Source: Clostridia bacterium (GTDB taxonomy: Bacteria; Bacillota; Clostridia; Oscillospirales; Acutalibacteraceae). Taken from it: DNA of 45,109 bases. This document shows positions 1-6,361 of this stretch, piece by piece. Both the position numbers and the translations under genes were made by a program. The stretch lies in assembly GCA_017524165.1 (NCBI GenBank), contig JAFWUH010000084.1, forward strand, positions 1 to 45,109, written 5' to 3'. The notes beneath the pieces are model-generated. The model was not told where the DNA came from. It ran no database searches and saw only the letters and a list, made by a program, of their open reading frames with translations. How positions within the stretch are numbered: position 1 is the stretch's first letter; the number at the start of each line of letters is the position of its first letter.

Positions 1-258
1 CTCCGCCGGTTTATTCTGCTTTTTGACTTGCTCTTTTTTCTCATGGTTTTGTTTTTTAGAAGTGGGCTTCTTTTCGTCAGGCACTTCGATCCAAACCCGA
101 ACCTTAGCCGGTGAACCGCCAAACAAGCCTAAAATTTTCTTTTTCGGGGGTTCTACATCAAATTGAATATCATCCTCTGCACCGGCACCCAATGCCGCGA
201 TAGCCTTTTCTCTGGCTTCATCAACGGTTGCGCCGGTTCCTGTTGCTTCCTTAATCAA
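1..258 (-). CDS. jag: Jag/KhpB RNA-binding protein, N-terminal part (gene runs off the window)
   Basis: The first 86 residues of the SpoIIIJ-associated protein Jag (KhpB) are visible. The opening MIKEATGTGATVDEA and the motif KKKILGLFGG are typical of the Jag_N domain. It is followed by a Lys/Glu-rich linker, and the KH and R3H RNA-binding domains lie beyond the left edge. The start is a TTG at 256-258: GGAGG lies seven bases upstream and no in-frame ATG fits. The gene follows yidC by 14 bases, the classical yidC-jag order, so it is co-transcribed with rpmH-rnpA-yidD-yidC. Jag homologues influence cell elongation and division in Firmicutes; that role is family knowledge, not read from this sequence. 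Confidence 0.9.
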   Translation of the reverse strand, partial: MIKEATGTGATVDEAREKAIAALGAGAEDDIQFDVEPPKKKILGLFGGSPAKVRVWIEVPDEKKPTSKKQNHEKKEQVKKQNKPAE

Positions 259-272
259 GGATAGTCCTCCTT

Positions 273-1193
273 TTATTCATCTTTCGGCGAAGCTTCGCCG
301 AATTTTTTTAACTGTTTTGCTTCAAATTCACACCGTTTAGACAATTCTTTCGACCGCTCTTTTGCCAACATCTTGTTGGGGCCGTACCAAAGTTGAACCG
401 CCGTCTGCAGTAAACTGCCGATCAGCGAAGAACAAATCCAGTAGAATCCCACGCCGCCCGGCAACGAAAAACCAATGAAGAGCGAGAACAACGGCATGGT
501 CAGCATCATGGCAGCCATACTCGGTGCATCGGGATTCAGGTGTTTCTGCACCCGCATGGAAATAACGCCGGTCAACATCTGTGCCAAAAACGCAAAGATC
601 GGAATCAGCCAAATCGGCTGATAGTCATGAAAAATATCAAAAGAGAATTTCGGCGTTTCGGTCAAGTTAATGCCGAACAAATTGAAATTGATACTTCCCA
701 ATTTCGATGTGATCTCAGGGAATTTATCGGTTTGCTTCAACGCTTCGATCAATTGTAATTCATAACCGCTTTTCTTCGTCGCAATGCCGAGCGTTTCGGC
801 TGCCTGTTTGATCGTATCAGGCTGAATATGGATCAAATAGGTCAACGGCTGCATGATCAACCAGTAAATACTGATCATCAACACCATTCTTAAAATCAAC
901 GGCAGACAACCGCCCGACATCGAAACGCCTTCCTCTTGGTAGAGTTTCTGCATTTCGGTATTGTAGCGCTGTTTATCATCGCCGTAGCGTTTTTTTAATT
1001 CGTCCAGACGCGGTTTGATCCGCAACTGCTGCACCGAGGATTTTTGACTTTTGATATTCAACGGAATCAAAAGCAAATTGATCAACAGGGTAAACAGCGC
1101 AACAGCGGCGGCGAAATTTCCGCCCACCATGCGGGCTAAAAATTCCAAAACCCAACCCAACGGTTTATTAATCAAGTTAAAAATTGCATTCAT
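273..1193 (-). CDS. yidC: Membrane protein insertase YidC/SpoIIIJ
   Basis: A 306-residue YidC/Oxa1-family insertase that places proteins in the cytoplasmic membrane, with or without Sec. Hydrophobic segments follow the family pattern: TM at about residues 25-45, a charged cytoplasmic hairpin with KKRYGDDKQR, TMs around 80-100, and two or three C-terminal TMs. The start is the ATG at 1193 (MNAIFNLINKPLGW), because residues encoded further upstream look like out-of-frame leader. There is no lipobox. In TM1 the hydrophilic-groove Arg of E. coli (R366) and B. subtilis SpoIIIJ is replaced by Asn (TLLINLLLIPL aligns with the IVRGIMYPL stretch). It sits between yidD and jag in the usual order. Confidence 0.95.
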   Translation of the reverse strand: MNAIFNLINKPLGWVLEFLARMVGGNFAAAVALFTLLINLLLIPLNIKSQKSSVQQLRIKPRLDELKKRYGDDKQRYNTEMQKLYQEEGVSMSGGCLPLILRMVLMISIYWLIMQPLTYLIHIQPDTIKQAAETLGIATKKSGYELQLIEALKQTDKFPEITSKLGSINFNLFGINLTETPKFSFDIFHDYQPIWLIPIFAFLAQMLTGVISMRVQKHLNPDAPSMAAMMLTMPLFSLFIGFSLPGGVGFYWICSSLIGSLLQTAVQLWYGPNKMLAKERSKELSKRCEFEAKQLKKFGEASPKDE

Positions 1194-1221
1194 TCTATCG
1201 GCTCCATCCAAATAGCATCTG

Positions 1222-1467
1222 CTACCGGTAATTTTTCTCGTTATGTTTCGGGGGAACGGGGTCATAGCCGCCCTTACAGAACGGATGACAACGAAGAATC
1301 CGCCACACAGACAGCGCGATTCCTTTAAAACAACCGTGTACTTCAATAGCCTCAATCGCATAAGAAGAACAGGTCGGTGTAAATCTGCAGCAAGAGATTT
1401 TCCGCGGAGAAATACCGCGTTGATACCACCGAATCAATTGAATCAACAGGTTACTGATCGGTTTCAT
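1222..1467 (-). CDS. yidD: YidD membrane-insertion efficiency factor
   Basis: An 81-residue YidD family protein. The hallmarks are [10 protein letters not shown] near the N-terminus, [15 protein letters not shown] in the middle and [17 protein letters not shown] towards the C-terminus. The family is a small peripheral membrane protein that helps YidC. The chosen start is MKPISNLL at 1467, the normal family N-terminus; an ATG at 1482 would add five residues. The gene overlaps the rnpA 3' end by 17 bases, so the two are probably translationally coupled. Confidence 0.93.
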   Translation of the reverse strand: MKPISNLLIQLIRWYQRGISPRKISCCRFTPTCSSYAIEAIEVHGCFKGIALSVWRILRCHPFCKGGYDPVPPKHNEKNYR

Positions 1468-1804
1468 TTTCACACCAAACATTTGCGGCGCTCAATTGTT
1501 TCCTTAACGATTCAGCCGCAACAGTACTCTTAATACCTAAAATCCTTGTCCGAGCCACTATCACAAAATCGTTTCCTAAGCAGATCCTCGGCATACATGA
1601 ACGAAAGGCGGCGGTGATCACGCGTTTTGCACGGTTGCGTTGAACCGCACCGCCGATCTTTTTTCCGACGGTGATACCCAAGCGGATGCCGCGATGCTTA
1701 CGGTTCGGCAGAACATACACCACAAAAAACGGTGTAACAAATGATTTTCCGCGCCGATAAATTCGCCTGAAATCACCGTTAGATTTTAATTTTACAAGTC
1801 GCAT
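1451..1804 (-). CDS. rnpA: Ribonuclease P protein component
   Basis: A basic protein of 117 residues that binds RNase P RNA and aids tRNA 5' maturation. The family signature is visible as the RNR-type motif in [15 protein letters not shown], and the N-terminus [16 protein letters not shown] is typical. Start is ATG at 1804, matching the family; an in-frame ATG at 1849 would add 15 atypical residues. It follows rpmH after a short hairpin and overlaps yidD, as in most Firmicutes. Confidence 0.95.
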   Translation of the reverse strand: MRLVKLKSNGDFRRIYRRGKSFVTPFFVVYVLPNRKHRGIRLGITVGKKIGGAVQRNRAKRVITAAFRSCMPRICLGNDFVIVARTRILGIKSTVAAESLRKQLSAANVWCENETDQ

Positions 1805-1860
1805 AGTATCTTTCTTCCTTATTAACGCGGTTTTAGAACGATCCTGCAACGGACGCTAAT

Positions 1861-1887
1861 AAAAGGAAAAGCCACAGGGCTGTGGCT
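1861..1887 (-). terminator. Hairpin directly after rpmH (attenuator or processing site)
   Basis: A GCCACAG/CTGTGGC stem with a two-base loop lies at 1871-1886, immediately after the rpmH stop. On the minus strand a U-rich tail (TTTTCCTTTT) follows. It probably lowers readthrough so that L34 is made in large excess over RnpA. The tail is interrupted by CC, so termination is likely partial. Confidence 0.6.
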
Positions 1888-2022
1888 TTAATAAGTCAAC
1901 TGCTTTCTTCCCTTTGCTCTGCGGCGAGCGAGAACTTTACGACCGTTTGCAGTTGCCATTCTTTTCAGAAAACCGTGTTCCTTTTTGCGATGCAGTTTTT
2001 TCGGCTGATACGTTCTTTTCAT
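1888..2022 (-). CDS. rpmH: 50S ribosomal protein L34
   Basis: A 44-residue, Arg/Lys-rich protein matching L34 end to end: it begins MKRTYQPKK and contains HGFLKRM and [14 protein letters not shown]. It is a structural protein of the large ribosomal subunit. AAGGAGGG lies six bases before the ATG at 2022 and a consensus promoter lies about 80 bases further up. It is the first gene of the rpmH-rnpA-yidD-yidC-jag unit. In most bacteria dnaA lies divergently next to rpmH; here the neighbour is wecC. Confidence 0.97.
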   Translation of the reverse strand: MKRTYQPKKLHRKKEHGFLKRMATANGRKVLARRRAKGRKQLTY

Positions 2023-2105
2023 GTAAAACCCTCCTTATATTCAAAAGTCGGTCCAAGAAAAAATCTTCACGAAACCTTCCCTTATACAAGACCTATCATT
2101 ATAAG

Positions 2106-2135
2106 ATTATACCGCATTCGGCAGTAGATTGTCAA
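2106..2135 (-). promoter_or_regulatory. rpmH operon promoter
   Basis: Reading the minus strand, TTGACA (2130-2135) is followed after 18 bases by TATAAT (2106-2111). Both hexamers are perfect sigma-A consensus. The A/T-rich stretch upstream could serve as an UP element and is part of repeat copy 1. Confidence 0.85.
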
Positions 2136-2161
2136 TAAAAAAATTACTTTTTCGGATTTTT
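2126..2161. repeat. 36-bp direct repeat, copy 1
   Basis: Starts AGATTGTCAA and ends CTTTTTCGGATTTTT. It matches 4732-4767 at 33 of 36 positions (differences G/A, T/C and A/T), in the same orientation, 2,606 bases apart. Copy 1 overlaps the -35 region of the rpmH promoter. The two copies bracket wecC-wecB. Confidence 0.7.
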
Positions 2162-2193
2162 TGCTTGTTAAACGAAGCTTTTTTCCCTTTTGG

Positions 2194-2222
2194 TTGACAA
2201 AAATACGCCCTCATGTTATACT
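2194..2222 (+). promoter_or_regulatory. wecC-wecB promoter
   Basis: TTGACA at 2194-2199 and TATACT at 2217-2222 with a 17-base spacer, about 45 bases before the wecC start. It is divergent from the rpmH promoter. Confidence 0.8.
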
Positions 2223-2268
2223 CAAATAAAGATTTTTACCACTTATATAGTAAAGAAGGGTTTTTAAA

Positions 2269-3489
2269 ATGATTAATGTCATTGGACTTGGCTACATTGG
2301 TTTGCCAACCGCGTTGATGTTAGCTTCACATGGAGTTGAAGTTATCGGAACTGATTATAACAAAGATTTGGTCGACACATTAAACGCAGGGAAGACTACA
2401 TTTAAAGAAGACGGATTGGACGAGCTGTTTCATAAGGCGTTAGAATCTGGCATTAAGTTTTCTTATGAATATCAAGTAACCGATACATATATTATTTCTG
2501 TTCCGACACCGTATGATAAATTCAGCAAAAAAGTCGATGCATGTTATGTTGTTGCGGCAGTTAAATCTGTCATGGATGTCTGTCCAAAGGGTGCAACTGT
2601 TGTTGTTGAATCAACGGTATCTCCGGGAACCATTGAAAAATTTGTTCGACCTGTAATTGAAAAAAATGGTTTTGTCATTGGAAAAGACATTAATCTTGTT
2701 CACGCGCCAGAACGCATTATTCCCGGCAATATGGTTTATGAATTATTGCACAACAATCGCACCATTGGTGCAGACGATGTTGCTGTCGGTGAAAAAATCA
2801 AGAATCTTTATGCCTCTTTCTGCCAAGGGGAAATCATTGTTACTGATATCCGTACCGCAGAAATGACCAAAGTTGTTGAAAACACTTTTCGCGCTGTCAA
2901 TATTGCATTTGCAAATGAGTTGGCAAAAATTTGCCGTCATGACAACATGGATGTCTACGAGATAATTAAAATCTGCAATATGCATCCTCGTGTAAATATT
3001 TTGCAACCCGGTCCGGGTGTCGGCGGTCACTGCATCTCTGTTGATCCGTGGTTTTTAGTTGGCGATTATCCCTCTCTCGCAAAGGTTATTGATGAATCCA
3101 TGAAGACAAATGACAGTATGCCGGATTTTGTATTAAACCGTATTTATGAAATCATGAAAGAAACCGGCATTTCAGATTTCAAACGTGACGGTTTATACGG
3201 GTTAACTTATAAGGAAAATGTCGACGATATGCGCGAATCGCCGACGCTTCAGCTGTTAGAAAGCCAAGCTCGCCATCTTGCTGAACCGCTTAAAGTCTAC
3301 GATCCTTTTATCACAAAAGACGAGGTGTCCAATCAATATCATGATCTCGATACATTCTTAAATGATGTCGATTTGGTTGTTATTATGATTGGACATACAG
3401 AAATCAAAGATAACATGCAGAAATTAGCAGGAAAAATCGTTTTGGATACCAGAAAGGTATGTAACATACCCGGCGTATATCGCCTCTAG
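2269..3489 (+). CDS. wecC: UDP-N-acetyl-D-mannosamine dehydrogenase
   Basis: A 406-residue nucleotide-sugar dehydrogenase that oxidises UDP-ManNAc to UDP-ManNAc uronate with two NAD+. The Rossmann motif GLGYIG is at residues 6-11. ESTVSPGT and HAPERIIPG are family motifs, and the catalytic Cys255 lies in GVGGHCISVDPWF. The VDPWF ending points to the WecC branch rather than UDP-glucose dehydrogenase. AAGAAGG precedes the start. wecB follows, giving the complete two-step route from UDP-GlcNAc. The pair looks more A+T-rich than its neighbours and is bracketed by a direct repeat, which suggests insertion beside rpmH. The product feeds capsule or teichuronic-type polymers. Confidence 0.92.
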   Translation: MINVIGLGYIGLPTALMLASHGVEVIGTDYNKDLVDTLNAGKTTFKEDGLDELFHKALESGIKFSYEYQVTDTYIISVPTPYDKFSKKVDACYVVAAVKSVMDVCPKGATVVVESTVSPGTIEKFVRPVIEKNGFVIGKDINLVHAPERIIPGNMVYELLHNNRTIGADDVAVGEKIKNLYASFCQGEIIVTDIRTAEMTKVVENTFRAVNIAFANELAKICRHDNMDVYEIIKICNMHPRVNILQPGPGVGGHCISVDPWFLVGDYPSLAKVIDESMKTNDSMPDFVLNRIYEIMKETGISDFKRDGLYGLTYKENVDDMRESPTLQLLESQARHLAEPLKVYDPFITKDEVSNQYHDLDTFLNDVDLVVIMIGHTEIKDNMQKLAGKIVLDTRKVCNIPGVYRL

Positions 3490-3518
3490 TATCTATTAAA
3501 ATGCAAAGGAAAAAATGT

Positions 3519-4634
3519 ATGAAAAAAGTCATGCTCACCTTCGGCACCAGACCGGAAGCAATCAAAATGTGTCCCCTTGTTAATGAATTAAAACAACGGA
3601 AAGGTATTCAAACGGTTGTAACGGTTACCGGTCAACATCGCCAAATGTTAGACCAAGTATTGCAAACATTTCATGTTGTACCGGATTATGATCTTTCCAT
3701 TATGAAAGGTCAACAAACTCTTTTTGATATTACAACCAATATTCTCAATCGAATCAAAGAAGTTTTAGAGAAAGAAAATCCGGACATTGTGTTAGTTCAT
3801 GGCGATACAAGTACTACTTTTGTTACCGCGTTGGCATGCTTTTATTTGCAAATTCCTGTCGGACATATTGAAGCAGGACTTAGAACCTATAATATTTATT
3901 CTCCCTATCCGGAAGAATTCAACCGTCAAGCGGTTGGTATTATTTCTCAATATAACTTTTCGCCGACAAAATTGTCCGCAGAAAATTTGATTCGGGAAGG
4001 GAAAAATCCTGATTCCATATATATTACCGGCAATACCGTTATTGACGCCATGCAGCATACGGTAAAAGCTGATTATACGCATCCGGAATTGGATTGGGTC
4101 GGTGACAGCAAATTAATTTTCATTACTGCTCATCGCAGAGAAAATCTTGGCAAGCCAATGCACCATATGTTCCGAGCTATTCGTCGTGTTTTAGATGAAC
4201 ACCCGGAGTGCAAAGCCATTTACCCCATTCATATGAATCCGGTTGTTCGACAAGCTGCAGAGGAAGAATTGGGAGATTGCAATCAGATTCATATCATTGA
4301 GCCGATAGAGGTTTTTGACTGTCACAATTTTGAAGCGCGTTGTTATCTGTGTTTAACTGATTCCGGCGGAATCCAAGAAGAATGCCCTTCTTATGGAAAA
4401 CCTGTTCTTGTGATGCGGGACACCACCGAACGACCGGAAGGAGTTAATGCCGGAACACTTAAATTAGTTGGAACCGATGAAGAGACTATTTACAACAATT
4501 TCAAACTACTGTTAGAGGATGAATCCGCCTATCAAAAAATGAGTACCGCGTGTAATCCTTACGGTGACGGACATGCGTGCAAGCGTATCGCTGATATTTT
4601 AGAATTCGGCATTTACGAACCTTGGAATCCTTGA
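3519..4634 (+). CDS. wecB: UDP-N-acetylglucosamine 2-epimerase (non-hydrolysing)
   Basis: A 371-residue WecB/MnaA epimerase converting UDP-GlcNAc to UDP-ManNAc. Motifs in order: FGTRPEAIK at the N-terminus, VHGDTSTT, HIEAGLRT, YPEEFNRQ, TAHRRENLG and DSGGIQEE. The start is ATG 3519, eight bases after AAAGGA; an ATG at 3501 has no ribosome binding site. It sits 29 bases after wecC and shares its promoter. A strong terminator follows, so the operon holds these two genes only. No glycosyltransferase is adjacent. Confidence 0.93.
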   Translation: MKKVMLTFGTRPEAIKMCPLVNELKQRKGIQTVVTVTGQHRQMLDQVLQTFHVVPDYDLSIMKGQQTLFDITTNILNRIKEVLEKENPDIVLVHGDTSTTFVTALACFYLQIPVGHIEAGLRTYNIYSPYPEEFNRQAVGIISQYNFSPTKLSAENLIREGKNPDSIYITGNTVIDAMQHTVKADYTHPELDWVGDSKLIFITAHRRENLGKPMHHMFRAIRRVLDEHPECKAIYPIHMNPVVRQAAEEELGDCNQIHIIEPIEVFDCHNFEARCYLCLTDSGGIQEECPSYGKPVLVMRDTTERPEGVNAGTLKLVGTDEETIYNNFKLLLEDESAYQKMSTACNPYGDGHACKRIADILEFGIYEPWNP

Positions 4635-4646
4635 TTTTACTGTAAC

Positions 4647-4682
4647 AAAGTAACCATTTCATGTAAGTGGTTACTTTTTTTG
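4647..4682. terminator. Terminator after wecB, probably bidirectional
   Basis: A ten-base stem AAAGTAACCA/TGGTTACTTT (4647-4656 with 4668-4677) and an 11-base loop end in a run of T on the plus strand. On the minus strand the stem is followed by TTTGTT, so it may also end comEB transcripts. Confidence 0.85.
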
Positions 4683-4731
4683 TTCAAAAGCCGAAACATG
4701 TTGTCTCGTAGTTTGTCTAATACAAAACGAA

Positions 4732-4767
4732 AGATTATCAACAAAAAAATTTCTTTTTCGGATTTTT
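4732..4767. repeat. 36-bp direct repeat, copy 2
   Basis: Starts AGATTATCAA and ends CTTTTTCGGATTTTT; 33 of 36 positions match 2126-2161. It lies between the wecB terminator and the 3' end of comEB, the far side of the wecCB pair. Confidence 0.7.
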
Positions 4768-4807
4768 CCCTGCGAAAACCTTTGCAGTGTGATTGATCTG
4801 TGAAAAA

Positions 4808-5281
4808 TTAAAGCGAAAGTTCCACCGTTTTTTCCGAAACAACATACGGACGGTAAACCACCCCGGCAGAATCAAACATTCTTTTGGAAGCACGGACACT
4901 GTCGCTGTCGGCATATTTATCCGACAGATAAACCACTTCGGCAACTCCGGCTTGAATGATGGCTTTGGCGCATTCGTTACAAGGGAACAAGGTCGTATAG
5001 ACCGTACAGCCGCGCACCGAAGTATTGCTGTTCAGAATGGCATTGAGTTCCGCGTGGCACACATACAAGTATTTTGAATTTAATCCTTCTTCATGTCCCC
5101 AAGGGTATTCATCATCGTCGCAGCAATGCGGCATACCGTTGTAGCCCATGGAAATAATCCGTTTTTCAGCATTTACAATGCAGGCGCCGACCTGCGTGGA
5201 AGGATCCTTACTGCGCATGGAAGAAAGCAGTGCAATCCCCATAAAATATTCGTCCCAACTTAAATAATCCGCTCGTTTCAT
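4808..5281 (-). CDS. comEB: Deoxycytidylate (dCMP) deaminase
   Basis: A 157-residue zinc-dependent deaminase converting dCMP to dUMP for dTMP synthesis. Zinc ligands are His76 and the catalytic Glu78 (HAE) and Cys101/Cys104 in [20 protein letters not shown] at the start is typical and fixes the ATG at 5281, preceded by AAGGGGTGG; an in-frame upstream ATG would add 30 unlike residues. The length fits the bacterial ComEB/dCMP deaminase family. It is divergent from nrdG-nrdD-trxB, so two enzymes of deoxynucleotide supply share this intergenic region. The symbol is the B. subtilis name and does not by itself imply a role in competence. Confidence 0.92.
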   Translation of the reverse strand: MKRADYLSWDEYFMGIALLSSMRSKDPSTQVGACIVNAEKRIISMGYNGMPHCCDDDEYPWGHEEGLNSKYLYVCHAELNAILNSNTSVRGCTVYTTLFPCNECAKAIIQAGVAEVVYLSDKYADSDSVRASKRMFDSAGVVYRPYVVSEKTVELSL

Positions 5282-5308
5282 CTTTAAACACCACCCCTTT
5301 TTACATTT

Positions 5309-5337
5309 ATTGTAATACAATTTACAACAAAATGCAA
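5309..5337 (-). promoter_or_regulatory. Probable comEB promoter
   Basis: On the minus strand, TTGCAT (5332-5337) and TACAAT (5309-5314) are separated by 17 bases, about 28 bases before the start codon. The hexamers are good but not perfect. Confidence 0.5.
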
Positions 5338-5479
5338 GATGATTCCAATCAACCGAATGAACAAGTGTCAATAATCCAACTTTATTGCTAACCGTTACGA
5401 CAGATGTATAGATAATGTAAAAGAAGCCGTTACTTTTTTATACAAAAATCCGATAAAATGTTCTCTTGTTTGTTTATCT

Positions 5480-5526
5480 GATACAAATATTGTCTTTGCC
5501 GATAAAAAAACAACAAGATATTGTGT
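5480..5526. promoter_or_regulatory. Candidate pair of NrdR boxes
   Basis: Box 2 (5511-5526) carries CAAGATATTGTGT and matches about 13 of 16 positions of the NrdR consensus acaCwAtATaTwGtgt. Box 1 (5480-5495) shares TATTGT and matches mainly in its right half. Their centres are 31 bp apart, about three helical turns, as usual for paired NrdR boxes. They end nine bases before the -35 of the nrdG promoter. NrdR represses ribonucleotide reductase operons when (d)ATP is high; no nrdR gene is in the window. Confidence 0.5.
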
Positions 5527-5534
5527 TTTTTCGA

Positions 5535-5563
5535 TTGACAGACTCTATGTGTTGTGCTATAAT
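5535..5563 (+). promoter_or_regulatory. nrdG-nrdD-trxB promoter
   Basis: Perfect TTGACA (5535-5540) and TATAAT (5558-5563) with a 17-base spacer. Confidence 0.85.
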
Positions 5564-5630
5564 GACATCATCCCGCCAAAAGGAATTCTGAGTTTGTTTC
5601 CTTTCGGCAGTTTTTTCGGAGGTGATACCC

Positions 5631-6326
5631 TTGCGTTTGGCGGGGCTGCAAAAATTGACCCTGTTGGATTTTCCGAAAACGGTCGCCTGTACCGTTTTTA
5701 CAGACGGGTGCAACTTCCGTTGTCCGTTCTGTCATAACGCTTCGTTGGTTTTGTCGGAGGAAAATCCATCCTTTTTAGCGGAAGAGGATCTTCTGTCTTT
5801 TTTAAAGAAAAGAACCGGCGTTTTAGAAGGTGTTGTTTTCACCGGCGGCGAACCGCTGTTGCATTCTGATTTACCGAGCCTGATGGAAAAAATCAAACAG
5901 CTCGGCTATAAAATCAAGCTGGATACCAACGGCACCAACCCGACCGCTTTAGCAATGCTGATCGAAAACGGTTTGGTCGACCGGGTCGCGATGGATATTA
6001 AGAACGCGCCGGAATATTATGCTGAAACCGTCGGACTGCCCGCTCTTGATTTGGAAAAAATAGAACAGTCCAAAAATCTTCTCCTGCATCAGACGATTCC
6101 TTTTGAATTTCGGACAACCGTTGTCAAGGGACTTCATGATACGGAAAAACTGATTCAATTGGCAGAATGGATCGCCGGAGACGAAGAATACTATCTTCAA
6201 GGATTTAAAGATTCCGGCAGTTTGATCAATGCCGCCGGTCTCTCGGCTTTTCCCAAAGAAGAAATGCTGGCATTTGCCGACGCGGTACGACCCTATGTTC
6301 CTTCGGTGCAAGTGCGCGGAATATAA
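5631..6326 (+). CDS. nrdG: Anaerobic ribonucleotide reductase activating enzyme
   Basis: A 231-residue radical-SAM protein that generates the glycyl radical on NrdD. The cluster-binding cysteines are Cys27, Cys31 and Cys34 (CNFRCPFC), and FTGGEPLLH is a radical-SAM motif. The start is a TTG at 5631: GGAGG lies eight bases before it, and the protein then begins MRLAGLQKLTLLDFP as family members do. An in-frame GTG at 5622 overlaps that Shine-Dalgarno sequence and is unlikely. It is the first gene of nrdG-nrdD-trxB. At 231 residues it is longer than E. coli NrdG and resembles the clostridial type. Confidence 0.93.
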   Translation: MRLAGLQKLTLLDFPKTVACTVFTDGCNFRCPFCHNASLVLSEENPSFLAEEDLLSFLKKRTGVLEGVVFTGGEPLLHSDLPSLMEKIKQLGYKIKLDTNGTNPTALAMLIENGLVDRVAMDIKNAPEYYAETVGLPALDLEKIEQSKNLLLHQTIPFEFRTTVVKGLHDTEKLIQLAEWIAGDEEYYLQGFKDSGSLINAAGLSAFPKEEMLAFADAVRPYVPSVQVRGI

Positions 6327-6361
6327 ATATTAATAATTTACAAATAAAGGGAGAAAAAATC

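Noticed and set aside
4735-4743. TTATCAACA, one mismatch from a DnaA box
   Set aside because: A single site in A+T-rich DNA without further boxes, so it does not support an origin here.
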